Source: Bacteroidales bacterium
Lineage (GTDB): Bacteria > Bacteroidota > Bacteroidia > Bacteroidales > UBA932
Direction of reading: 5' to 3'
DNA length: 64,000 nucleotides
NCBI GenBank assembly: GCA_016290385.1
Contig: JAEETO010000002.1
Coordinates: 19,057-83,056 of the forward strand
The first letter of the stretch is position 1, and each line of letters begins with the position of its first letter. The translations under genes and the position numbers were made by a program. The notes beneath the pieces were generated by a model. The model saw nothing but the letters and a program-made list of their open reading frames with translations. It ran no database searches and had not been told where the DNA came from. Shown one piece after another: positions 27,769 through 36,542 of the stretch.

Positions 27769-29127
27769 ATGATGTATACGAATTATTATTTTATCGGAAT
27801 CGGCGGGATCGGCATGAGTGCCATCGCACGGTACTTCAAGCACCGCGGGTTTGAAGTGTCTGGCTACGACCGTACGCCGTCGGCCCTTACGCACGCACTC
27901 GAAGGAGAGGGGATCGCCGTCCACTACGAGGATGACATCGACGCCATCCCGAAAGACATCGCCCATACCTTTGTCATCTATACGCCGGCGATTCCGGAAG
28001 AGCTCGGCGAACTCCAGCATGTCCGCAGCCACGGCTATGCCTTGTGCAAACGCTCGAAAGCCCTTGGCGAAATCGCGCGCGGCCAGGAATGCCTCGCCGT
28101 ATCGGGCACCCATGGCAAGACCACGACCAGTACCCTCCTCGCCCATATCCTGACCGCTTCGGGCGAAGGCTGCAACGCATTCCTGGGCGGCATCTCCAAG
28201 AATTACGACACCAACCTGCTGCTGAGCAAGAATCCGGTCCTGGTGGCCGAGGCCGACGAATTCGACCGCTCCTTCCTGCAGCTGCATCCCCATATCGCCG
28301 TGGTGACGGCCACCGACGCCGACCATCTCGACATCTACAACGACCACGCCCATGTGATAGAGGCTTTCGGCCAGTTCACGGCCCAGGTCGACGCCGACGG
28401 CGCCGTCGTGGTCAAGCACGGCGTGGAAGTCCCGCTGGCCAATACCACCGCAAAGGTCTTGCGCTATTCCTACGACAAGCCCTGCGACTTCTACGCTTCG
28501 GATATCCAGCCGATGGAAGGCGGACGCTTCGATTTCACCCTGAACCATCCCGGCGGGCGCATCGAGCATTGCAGCGTCGGCATCCCGGGCTGGGTCAACG
28601 TGGAGAATGCCGTCGCCGCTGCGGCCGTCGCACTGCTTCACGGCACCACCCCCGCGGCCATCCGGGCAGCCCTCGCTACGTTCCAGGGCGTCAAACGCCG
28701 TTTCGACATCCATGTCAACACCCCGCGCATCGCCTACGTAGATGACTATGCCCACCATCCCAATGAGATCAAGGCGGCCATCAGTTCAATCCGCAACATC
28801 TTCCCCGGCAGGAAACTGCTCGGCATCTTCCAGCCGCACCTCTATACCCGTACCCGCGACTTCGCCACAGAATTCGCCGAAGCGCTCAGCGGCCTCGACG
28901 CCCTGATCCTGCTTCCCATCTACCCGGCCCGCGAAGAACCCATCCCCGGCGTGAACGCCGAGCTCATCTTCGACCAGGTGACCCTCTCCGACAAAGTGCT
29001 GATTCCCAAGGAGCAGCTCTTGGACCACCTGAAGACCCGCGACATCGACTGCCTGGTCAGCTTTGGCGCAGGCGACGTCGACCGCTTCATCGAACCCATC
29101 GAAAACTGGCTCAAGACCCTCGCATGA
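27769..29127 (+). CDS. murC: UDP-MurNAc:L-alanine ligase
   Basis: A 452-residue Mur ligase performing the first amino-acid addition. The N-terminal Rossmann motif FIGIGGIGMSAIARYF, ATP loop GTHGKTTTSTLLAH, EADEFDRSFLQL and YVDDYAHHPNEIKAA are MurC-specific. Two ATG codons are adjacent (27769 and 27772), and either may be used. The gene begins 1 base after a REP-like palindrome and overlaps ftsQ by 4 bases (ATGA). Confidence 0.96.
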   Translation: MMYTNYYFIGIGGIGMSAIARYFKHRGFEVSGYDRTPSALTHALEGEGIAVHYEDDIDAIPKDIAHTFVIYTPAIPEELGELQHVRSHGYALCKRSKALGEIARGQECLAVSGTHGKTTTSTLLAHILTASGEGCNAFLGGISKNYDTNLLLSKNPVLVAEADEFDRSFLQLHPHIAVVTATDADHLDIYNDHAHVIEAFGQFTAQVDADGAVVVKHGVEVPLANTTAKVLRYSYDKPCDFYASDIQPMEGGRFDFTLNHPGGRIEHCSVGIPGWVNVENAVAAAAVALLHGTTPAAIRAALATFQGVKRRFDIHVNTPRIAYVDDYAHHPNEIKAAISSIRNIFPGRKLLGIFQPHLYTRTRDFATEFAEALSGLDALILLPIYPAREEPIPGVNAELIFDQVTLSDKVLIPKEQLLDHLKTRDIDCLVSFGAGDVDRFIEPIENWLKTLA

Positions 29128-29900
29128 TCAAGCGCATCCTTCTTACCTCACTGATCGTACTGCTGTCGGGCGGCATGCTGGGCAGTTACTTCTATTTTAC
29201 CGGCAGGCTTGTCGCGCAAGGAAGGCGGCAGGCGCGCTGCCAGAAAGTGGAAGTGATCCTGCTCGACTCGCTCCAGAGCAACATCGTGGACAAGAAGGAG
29301 TTGCACGGACTGCTTGCCCGGCAGAGCATCGGCCGGCCTGTCGACAGCATCGACCTGCACCAGCTTGAAACGCAGGTCGGCGGCATGGGCGAGGTGGTCA
29401 CCGCACAAGTCTATACCGCCAACGACCGGACCCTGGCCGTCAGGATTACCCAGCGCAAGCCCGTAGTCCGGTTCGAAAAAGACGGGAATCGCTGGTACGC
29501 CGACCCGGAGGGATACCTGTTCCCGGTGCACAATGCCGTGGACGTTCCCGTCGTAACCGGATATCTTCCCTTCCAGCTGGAAAGCAATTACAAGGGCTTC
29601 GCTCCCGACGCGACGCGTGACTGGACCAGCGGGATGGTGGAACTGGCCCGATACATCGACGGAAAACCCGTGCTCAGGAACGAAATCACCCAGCTCGACA
29701 TCGCCGCCAACGGTGACATCGTGCTCTACACCCGTGAGCCCGGACCCTCCATCATCTTCGGTGACAGCGCCGACTATGTGACCAAGTTCCAGAAACTGGA
29801 TGCCTGGTGGCGCTACATCAAGCCGCAAATGGAAGAAAACAAACACTACAAGACAATCAATCTAAAGTATAACCAACAGATAATTTGCAGGCAGCCATGA
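29124..29900 (+). CDS. ftsQ: Cell division protein FtsQ/DivIB
   Basis: A 258-residue bitopic protein. A short cytoplasmic N-terminus and a TM segment (ILLTSLIVLLSGGMLGSYFYF, about 4-24) lead into a periplasmic POTRA-like domain (about 40-115) and a beta domain containing YADPEGYLFPV and the tail NLKYNQQIICR. Sequence conservation is low in the family, but position between murC and ftsA is decisive. Both ends overlap neighbours as ATGA. Confidence 0.92.
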   Translation: MIKRILLTSLIVLLSGGMLGSYFYFTGRLVAQGRRQARCQKVEVILLDSLQSNIVDKKELHGLLARQSIGRPVDSIDLHQLETQVGGMGEVVTAQVYTANDRTLAVRITQRKPVVRFEKDGNRWYADPEGYLFPVHNAVDVPVVTGYLPFQLESNYKGFAPDATRDWTSGMVELARYIDGKPVLRNEITQLDIAANGDIVLYTREPGPSIIFGDSADYVTKFQKLDAWWRYIKPQMEENKHYKTINLKYNQQIICRQP

Positions 29901-31321
29901 GCAAATACGCAGCAGCATTGGACTTCGGCAGCTCCAAGATCGCGCTGGCCGTCGGTGAGAAGACCGACAGCGGTGTCAGGATCGTGAGCTACCACGACGC
30001 CCCTTCGGCCGGCATCGAGAGCGGAGAGATCGTCAACGACTTCAAAGTCGAGGAGGTCGTCCGCGGGCTGGTCGACAAAGCGAAGGCCGATCTTCCGGAA
30101 GAGATCGGATCCTTCACCTTCGGCCTTTCGGGCAGAGTGCTTCACAGCAAGACGCTCCCCGTCAAGATCACCCGTCGCGACCCTTCTTCCTATATTCTGG
30201 AAGAGGAAGTGCGCCAGATCACCAAGGCCCGCTACAAGACCGCGCTCGAAGGCGATGAGATCGTCTTCGAGGCCGTTCCCCAGAAGTACAGCACGGAAGA
30301 CCGCATCGGCATCACCTACGACGAGATCATCGGCATGGTGGGCGGACAGATCGAAGTGGACTTCAAGCTCTTCACCGGACGCAAGTCGCTTCTCGACCGG
30401 CGGGTCAACATCCTCAAGAAACTGGAAATCATGCCCGGCAAGGCCATCCTGAACGCCATCGCTTCAGCCCGCGCCGTGCTGAGCCGTCCGGAAATGGAAA
30501 ACGGCGTGGCGCTGGTGGACATCGGCAAAGGATCCACGGAAGTGGCCATCGTCAAAGACAACATCGTCCGCCATGTCGCCATCATCCCCTTCGGCGGCGA
30601 ATCGGTGACCGGTGACATCAAGACCGTGGCCAACATCACCCGCGAATGGGCCGAGACGGTCAAGCTGCGTCACGGACGCTGCTGCGAAGAATACGCCATC
30701 GAGAACAAGAAACTGGTGCTCAAGAGCGAAAACGAGACCATCGAGGGCGAACTCGAGATGAGCCTGCTCATCCGGACGGTGGAAGCCCGCCTGAGCGAGA
30801 TCCTCGATGCCGTCCGTTACGTCATCGAACAGTCGGGCTATGCCGGACGCATCGCGTCGGGCGTGGTCATCACCGGCGGCGTGAGCCATCACGAAGACCT
30901 GCTCCAGCTCGCCAGCGCCCTGCTCGGCCAGAAGGTCCGCCTGGCTGCGCCGCAGGGTTCGATCGACAACGGCAGCGTGGAAGACGCCTACGACGTGTAT
31001 GCTTCCACGGCCGTCGGACTGGTACTTGAAACCCTCGACCCCATGCTTTCGCATGCCATCGACATGAGCGAAGAAGCCAAGCCTGCCCAGCAGGCCGCCG
31101 CACAGAGCATCCAGGAGACCCTCTTCGAGACGGAGACCGAACCCGAGACCGTAGAACGCCCGCTTACCAAGCGCGAACGCAAGGAAGAAGAGCGCAAGGC
31201 AAAAGAAGAGCGCAAACGGCTCGAAAAGGAACGCAAGGCCGCCGAAGAAGAGCGGAAGAAGAAAGAGAAAAAGGGCCCGAGCTTCATCGATATGTTATTT
31301 TCTGACGACAACAACGCTTAA
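29897..31321 (+). CDS. ftsA: Cell division protein FtsA
   Basis: A 474-residue actin-like ATPase that tethers FtsZ to the membrane. The start MSKYAAALDFGSSKIALAVG at 29897 overlaps the ftsQ stop. Phosphate and adenosine motifs are visible (ALVDIGKGSTEVAIV, GVVITGGVSHHEDL). From about 420 it has a long, highly charged Lys/Glu/Arg helix ending in a short amphipathic segment (PSFIDMLFSDD), the likely membrane anchor. The charged linker is longer than in E. coli FtsA. Confidence 0.96.
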   Translation: MSKYAAALDFGSSKIALAVGEKTDSGVRIVSYHDAPSAGIESGEIVNDFKVEEVVRGLVDKAKADLPEEIGSFTFGLSGRVLHSKTLPVKITRRDPSSYILEEEVRQITKARYKTALEGDEIVFEAVPQKYSTEDRIGITYDEIIGMVGGQIEVDFKLFTGRKSLLDRRVNILKKLEIMPGKAILNAIASARAVLSRPEMENGVALVDIGKGSTEVAIVKDNIVRHVAIIPFGGESVTGDIKTVANITREWAETVKLRHGRCCEEYAIENKKLVLKSENETIEGELEMSLLIRTVEARLSEILDAVRYVIEQSGYAGRIASGVVITGGVSHHEDLLQLASALLGQKVRLAAPQGSIDNGSVEDAYDVYASTAVGLVLETLDPMLSHAIDMSEEAKPAQQAAAQSIQETLFETETEPETVERPLTKRERKEEERKAKEERKRLEKERKAAEEERKKKEKKGPSFIDMLFSDDNNA

Positions 31322-31326
31322 GAGAT

Positions 31327-32592
31327 ATGGACGCAGATTTGATACCTACCAACTGGGAAAAACGTGGTAACATCATCACCGTCGTCGGTGTGGGCGGCGG
31401 TGGCAACAATGCCGTTTCCTATATGTATTCCCTTGGGCTCAAGGATGTCGATTTCGTGATTTGCAACACCGACACCCAGGCCCTGCAGCGGAGTCCTGTT
31501 CCCGCCAAACTCCAGATCGGCCCCATCCTGACCAAAGGCCTGGGCGCCGGTACCGACTACACGGTCGGCCGCCAGGCCGCCGAGGAATCGATCGAAGAGA
31601 TCGGCAAGCTGTTCGCCGGCGACACGCAGATGGTCTTCGTGACCTGCGGCATGGGCGGTGGTACCGGCACCGGTGCGGCGCCGCTCGTGGCCAAGACGGC
31701 CAAGGAACTGGGCATGCTGACCGTCGGCGTGGTCACCGTTCCTTTCCGCGATGAAGGCAAGGAGGCGCTCTACCGTGCCATCGAAGGCATCAAGGAGCTC
31801 AGCAAGCATGTGGACAGCATCCTGGTGATCGACAACCAGAAGCTCTACCAGCTCTACGGCAAGATGAACATCTTCACCGCCTTCAACAAGGCCGACGAGG
31901 TCCTGGCGACGGCTGTCAAGAGCATCGCCGAGATCATCACCAGCAGCGGTTACATCAACGTGGACTTCGCCGACGTGAAGAAGGTCATGAAAAACAGCGG
32001 CGTCGCCATCATGGGCATCGGCGAGGCCGAGGGAGACGACCGTGCCATCAAGGCCGTCGAGATGGCCCTCAAGTCCCCGCTGCTGAACGACCTCAACCTG
32101 CGCAGCGTCAAGAACGCCCTGATCAACATCACTGCCAGCTCCGACGAGGAGAACGGCATCTCGATGGAGGAACTCTCCCAGATCATGGAATTCACCTCGC
32201 AGTACACCGGCGCCACCATCAACTTCAAGCGCGGTATCGTCTTCGACGAATCGATGGGCAGCAAGATCAGCGTCACCATCATCGCCACCGGCTTCGAGAT
32301 GTGGCAGCTACCGGTCATCGACGAGAACGAAGTCAACCGGGGCAACCGGATCGAAGTCCCTTACGGCAAAGACCTGTTCCAGAACCGGAAGAAGGGCACA
32401 CCCATCGCGCCCGACGACGGCAAGCTCCTCAACAAGAAGCGCGTGAGCGGCATCCCCGCCCTCATCGTAGAAGACGTCCGCCGCATCAAGGAGCTGGAAG
32501 AAGAGCCGGCCTGCATCCGTCGCGAGCGCATGCTGTCCCCTGAAAAAGCAAGTGTCCCCCAGGAAGTCAAGGAGACTTCCGCAAGCGAATAG
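31327..32592 (+). CDS. ftsZ: Cell division protein FtsZ
   Basis: A 421-residue tubulin-like GTPase forming the division ring. The GTP signature is GMGGGTGTGAAP (about 108-119), with VVGVGGGGNNAV at the N-terminus and FNKADEVL and the T7-loop region downstream. The C-terminal linker is followed by EEPACIRRERM, which resembles the FtsA-binding peptide (PAxxRR type), and then about 20 extra residues. It is the last classical dcw gene here; gltX follows after 4 bases. Confidence 0.97.
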   Translation: MDADLIPTNWEKRGNIITVVGVGGGGNNAVSYMYSLGLKDVDFVICNTDTQALQRSPVPAKLQIGPILTKGLGAGTDYTVGRQAAEESIEEIGKLFAGDTQMVFVTCGMGGGTGTGAAPLVAKTAKELGMLTVGVVTVPFRDEGKEALYRAIEGIKELSKHVDSILVIDNQKLYQLYGKMNIFTAFNKADEVLATAVKSIAEIITSSGYINVDFADVKKVMKNSGVAIMGIGEAEGDDRAIKAVEMALKSPLLNDLNLRSVKNALINITASSDEENGISMEELSQIMEFTSQYTGATINFKRGIVFDESMGSKISVTIIATGFEMWQLPVIDENEVNRGNRIEVPYGKDLFQNRKKGTPIAPDDGKLLNKKRVSGIPALIVEDVRRIKELEEEPACIRRERMLSPEKASVPQEVKETSASE

Positions 32593-32596
32593 AGCT

Positions 32597-34150
32597 ATGG
32601 AAAGACGACGCAGGGTCCGCTTCGCACCCAGCCCCACGGGGCCGCTCCACATGGGCGGTGTCCGCACGGCACTCTACAATTACCTCTACGCCAGACAGGC
32701 GGGCGGCGATTTCATTCTCCGCATCGAAGACACGGACTCCCAGCGTTTCGTGCCGGGGGCCGAGGAATACATCATCGAATCGCTCCGCTGGTGCGGCATC
32801 TTCCCCGACGAGGGAGTGGATGCAGACGGCAAAGTCGTGGAGGTCGCTTCGCCGAAGCACCCCCACGCTCCCTACCGCCAGTCGCAGCGCCGCGGCATCT
32901 ACCGCAAGTATGCGGAAGAACTCGTGGCAAAAGGCTACGCCTACTACGCGTTCGACACGGCCGAAGAACTGGCTGCCTTACGGACGGCGGCAGAGGCGGA
33001 AAAGAAGACTTTCACCTACAACTGGGAGACACGCGGTTCTTTGAAAAACTCGCTGACGCTGCCGGCCGACGAGGTCGCGCGCCGCGTGGCCGGAGAGACG
33101 GGCTGGACCATCCGTTTCAAGATTCCTGAAAACCGGATCGTGAAGATGGACGACATGATCCGCGGACACATCGAGGTCAACAGCAATACGCTGGACGACA
33201 AAGTTTTGTGGAAACGCGTGGACGAGCTGCCGACCTATCACCTGGCCAACATCGTGGACGACCATCTGATGGAAATCACCGAGGTTATCCGCGGCGAGGA
33301 ATGGCTGCCTTCCCTGCCGCTGCACTATCTTCTGTATGAAGCCTTCGGCTGGCAGGACACGCAGCCGCGCTTTGCGCATCTGTCGCTGCTGCTCAAGCCG
33401 GACGGAAAGGGCAAGCTTTCGAAGCGCGACGGCGACCGGCTGGGATTCCCGGTTTTCCCGCTTCGCTGGGTCAACGCCGAGGGCGAAGTGTCGCGCGGCT
33501 ACCGCGAGGACGGTTATTATCCCGAAGCTTTCGTCAACATGCTGGCCTTCCTGGGCTGGAATCCGGGCACGGAGCAGGAGATCTTCTCGCTCGACGAGCT
33601 GGTGAAGGTGTTCACGCTGGAGCGTGTCATCAAATCGGGTGCTCGTTTCAATCCCGACAAGGCCAAGTGGTTCAACCAGGAATATCTCCGCATGCGGCCC
33701 ATTGGGAAGTTGGTGGCGGAATTCCGCGCGTCGGAAGGCGAGCGCATCGCAGCCTTCAGCGACGATTATGTGGCCGGTGTGCTCGAGCTCATGCGCGAAC
33801 GCGTCCACTTCCCCACCGAATTCCGCGAAGCGACCTGGTTCTTCTTCGAGGCCCCTACGGAGTATGACCCCGCGGCCGTCGCCAAGTTCTGGAAAGACGA
33901 CATCCCGATGATTATCCCGCAGGTCCGCGATTTCATCGCCGGCATCGAGCCCTTCACGAAAGAGCATGTCGGCGAATCGCTCGAAAACCTGATCCGCGAA
34001 AACGCCTGGCCCATGGGCAAAGTCATGAACACCCTCCGCCTCTTCCTCGTCGGAAAGTCGGTCGGCCCCGGCGTCGCCGAAATGATGGCCCTCATGGGCA
34101 AGCCCGAAGTCTTTCGGCGCATTGACAGAGGTATTGAAACGCTGAAATAA
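32597..34150 (+). CDS. gltX: Glutamyl-tRNA synthetase
   Basis: A 517-residue class I synthetase charging tRNA-Glu. The HIGH-type motif is FAPSPTGPLHMGGVRTALYNYL near the N-terminus and the KMSKS loop reads KLSKRDG. The start is MERRRRVRFAPSP at 32597; an in-frame upstream start at 32552 would lie inside ftsZ. It lies 4 bases after ftsZ, so it may be read from the dcw transcript. rpiB follows by 1 base. Confidence 0.96.
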   Translation: MERRRRVRFAPSPTGPLHMGGVRTALYNYLYARQAGGDFILRIEDTDSQRFVPGAEEYIIESLRWCGIFPDEGVDADGKVVEVASPKHPHAPYRQSQRRGIYRKYAEELVAKGYAYYAFDTAEELAALRTAAEAEKKTFTYNWETRGSLKNSLTLPADEVARRVAGETGWTIRFKIPENRIVKMDDMIRGHIEVNSNTLDDKVLWKRVDELPTYHLANIVDDHLMEITEVIRGEEWLPSLPLHYLLYEAFGWQDTQPRFAHLSLLLKPDGKGKLSKRDGDRLGFPVFPLRWVNAEGEVSRGYREDGYYPEAFVNMLAFLGWNPGTEQEIFSLDELVKVFTLERVIKSGARFNPDKAKWFNQEYLRMRPIGKLVAEFRASEGERIAAFSDDYVAGVLELMRERVHFPTEFREATWFFFEAPTEYDPAAVAKFWKDDIPMIIPQVRDFIAGIEPFTKEHVGESLENLIRENAWPMGKVMNTLRLFLVGKSVGPGVAEMMALMGKPEVFRRIDRGIETLK

Positions 34151-34151
34151 A

Positions 34152-34583
34152 ATGAAAATTGGATTTGCATCGGATCATGCTGGATATGAATATAAACAGC
34201 AACTGATCGCATACTTGCGGCGGAAGGGATACTCCGTCGTCGATTACGGGACGCATGGGACCGCCAGCGTCGACTACCCGGACTTTGCCCATGACCTTGC
34301 CCGCGGCATAGAAAGCGGCGAAGTCGACCGCGGCATCGCCCTCTGCGGCACCGGCAACGGCATGGCCATGACCCTCAACCACCACAAGGGAATCCGCGCC
34401 GGCCTCGCCTGGAACCGCGACATCGGCGCCCTCATCTCCCAGCACAACAACGCCAACGTCCTCGTGATGCCCGCCCGGTTCATCACCCTGACCATGGCCA
34501 GACTGATTACCAGGACCTGGCTCGAAACCCCGTTTGAAGGTGGAAGACACCAGCGCCGCATCGACAAGATACCTTGTGCTTGA
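34152..34583 (+). CDS. rpiB: Ribose-5-phosphate isomerase B
   Basis: A 143-residue RpiB/LacAB-family isomerase converting ribose 5-phosphate and ribulose 5-phosphate. The N-terminus FASDHAGYEYKQQL, the YGTHG phosphate loop and the catalytic-cysteine block IALCGTGNGMAMT fit the family, as does NVLVMPARFIT. It starts 1 base after gltX. truB follows by 22 bases if the start proposed here is right. Confidence 0.96.
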   Translation: MKIGFASDHAGYEYKQQLIAYLRRKGYSVVDYGTHGTASVDYPDFAHDLARGIESGEVDRGIALCGTGNGMAMTLNHHKGIRAGLAWNRDIGALISQHNNANVLVMPARFITLTMARLITRTWLETPFEGGRHQRRIDKIPCA

Positions 34584-34605
34584 CGGATGCCCCGTCGAAG
34601 AAGGC

Positions 34606-35373
34606 ATGCCCGCCTTCTTCGAGGCGCACCTCACGCATGACCTGGCGGATTACCCCGACGGGATCGTCCTCCCTTTGGACAAACCCTACCGCTGGACCTC
34701 CGCCGACCTCGTACGCAAATGCAAATTTACCCTGCAGAAACACTTTGGCCTCCGCAAGCTGAAAGTCGGCCACGCCGGCACCCTTGACCCGCTCGCCACG
34801 GGCTTGCTACTGGTGTGCATCGGCAAGGCCACCAAGCTTGCGGAGGCACTGCAGGCCTCTGAAAAAGAATACCTGGCCACCGTCGAATTCGGTGCTACCA
34901 CTTCGTCTTTCGACCTGGAGCAGCCCATCGACCAGTATTTCCCCTATGAACACATCGACGAGGCGGCTGTCCGCGCCGTACTCCCGCAGTTCATCGGGCC
35001 CCAAGACCAGGTCCCTCCCCTCTTCTCGGCCAAGATCGTAGGCGGCCTGCGCGCCTACGAGTACGCGCGCAGCGGCGAGCCGGTCGAACTCAAGACCAAC
35101 CGCATCGAAATCTACGACATCACACTCGAAGGATTTACACAGCACAACGTGATGACAGGCGACAACTACGCCATCGACCCCGTCGTCCGCCACGTCCACA
35201 ACTACCACACCTCCTCGACCAGCGACGGCACCCGCCCGGCGGCATCTTTACGCATCCGCTGCTCCCGCGGCACCTACATCCGCTCCTTCGCCCGCGACCT
35301 CGGCCTCGCCCTCGGCTCCGGCGCCTACCTCACCGCCCTCCGCCGCACGGCCAGCGGCAACTTCCGCGTTTAA
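34606..35373 (+). CDS. truB: tRNA pseudouridine(55) synthase
   Basis: A 255-residue enzyme making pseudouridine 55 in the tRNA T-loop. The catalytic-aspartate motif is KVGHAGTLDPLATGLL; later come VPPLFSAKIVGGLRAYEYAR and RCSRGTYIRSFARDLG. I place the start at MPAFFEAHL (34606), because a further upstream ATG (34534) would overlap rpiB by 50 bases and add 24 unconserved residues. A segment at about 185-215 is longer than in E. coli TruB. The stop overlaps the convergent gene's stop in TTAA. Confidence 0.93.
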   Translation: MPAFFEAHLTHDLADYPDGIVLPLDKPYRWTSADLVRKCKFTLQKHFGLRKLKVGHAGTLDPLATGLLLVCIGKATKLAEALQASEKEYLATVEFGATTSSFDLEQPIDQYFPYEHIDEAAVRAVLPQFIGPQDQVPPLFSAKIVGGLRAYEYARSGEPVELKTNRIEIYDITLEGFTQHNVMTGDNYAIDPVVRHVHNYHTSSTSDGTRPAASLRIRCSRGTYIRSFARDLGLALGSGAYLTALRRTASGNFRV

Positions 35374-36521
35374 GGCTGCTGCGTGAAGACGGCCATGACG
35401 GCCAGAAGGGAGCGGACATCGCCGGAACGGTCTTCTGCTTCTTCCCCATTCACTCCGGCCTTGCCGTTCTGCGACGGCTTTTCATCCTTCAGTTCATAGT
35501 AGCGTTTCAGGAAGTGGCCGGCACCCGACCAGATGGTGTGGATGTAGCCCTGGAAGCGGGCGGCGGTTTCGGGCGCGGACTGGGCCCGGAAGCGCCGCTG
35601 GTCGTCGATCTGCTGCAGGCAGACTTCCGGATTGCGATAGCCGCAGGTCGCTACGGAAAAGCCTTTGAGGGCGAAATAGGCAGCGGTCAGGTCGGCACGC
35701 TCGTAGTGCCAGTCGCAGATGAACACATCCTTGGGGATACGGTCGATGGCCGGCCAGGTATCGTTATAACTGGCTTCCCATTCACCGATGCCCGTGGTAC
35801 GGCCATCGATGAGCCGGTCGCCCCAGATCATCAGATGGCGGCCTTTTTCTGCCAGATGATTGCGGATCAGCGTCACTTCGCCGGCGAAGAGATCGGCCTT
35901 GTCCTTGTCGTGGCAGCGCGGGCACTCTTCTTCGCCCAGATAGAACACTTCGTCCATCCCGGCATGGAAAGCGTCGGCTTCAAAGACATCGCAGACCTCA
36001 TCGACCACTGCGAAGACCACATCATGGACTTCCGGATGCAGCGGGCAGTAACTCTTGCAATAGAGCCGCTCCGGATTGGGCCAGGGCGTATAGTTTTCCG
36101 TCTTTACCGACGGATTTTCGTCGAACTGGGGATATTCCCGCAGCAGAGCGAGATTCTGCTTTGCCCAGGACTGGTGACCCAGCAAGTTGATCTGCGGCAC
36201 GAGGCGGATGCCGTGTTCCCGGCAGAGGGCCACGATCCGCTTCACGTCTTCCAGCTTCAGGGGATTTGGATCGCGGAGTTCCGGATGCGATTCATAGGCG
36301 TAGTTCCAGTCCACGCGCAGGATCAGCAGGTTGAAATGTGCAGGAACAAGTTCTTCTTCAATGAAGGTCAGGAACCGGTCGAGTGCGTCCGGCTTGGGCG
36401 CCTCGATGGCCAGGCCGCGGACCGGGAGCGGTTCCCCAGCCTCCTCTTCCACCATATTTTTGCAGGACGGGAAAAGCAGGAGAAGCGACAGGGTCAGCAA
36501 AAGAAAAGACAAATGTTTCAT
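35370..36521 (-). CDS. GH20-like glycoside hydrolase lipoprotein
   Basis: A 383-residue lipoprotein (lipobox FPSC, Cys 20). The catalytic barrel resembles family 20 beta-N-acetylhexosaminidases: LVPQINLLGHQSW, and the Asp-Glu catalytic pair D190-E191 in FHAGMDEVFYLG, followed by MIWGDRL. It lacks the N-terminal alpha/beta domain of classical GH20 enzymes. A C-terminal tail of about 45 charged residues has no obvious fold. It is probably cotranscribed with the phosphatase gene upstream (21 bases apart). Likely role: trimming GlcNAc- or GalNAc-type sugars at the cell surface or periplasm. Confidence 0.82.
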   Translation of the reverse strand: MKHLSFLLLTLSLLLLFPSCKNMVEEEAGEPLPVRGLAIEAPKPDALDRFLTFIEEELVPAHFNLLILRVDWNYAYESHPELRDPNPLKLEDVKRIVALCREHGIRLVPQINLLGHQSWAKQNLALLREYPQFDENPSVKTENYTPWPNPERLYCKSYCPLHPEVHDVVFAVVDEVCDVFEADAFHAGMDEVFYLGEEECPRCHDKDKADLFAGEVTLIRNHLAEKGRHLMIWGDRLIDGRTTGIGEWEASYNDTWPAIDRIPKDVFICDWHYERADLTAAYFALKGFSVATCGYRNPEVCLQQIDDQRRFRAQSAPETAARFQGYIHTIWSGAGHFLKRYYELKDEKPSQNGKAGVNGEEAEDRSGDVRSLLAVMAVFTQQP

Positions 36522-36542
36522 GATGGGGAGGTGTTATTGATA

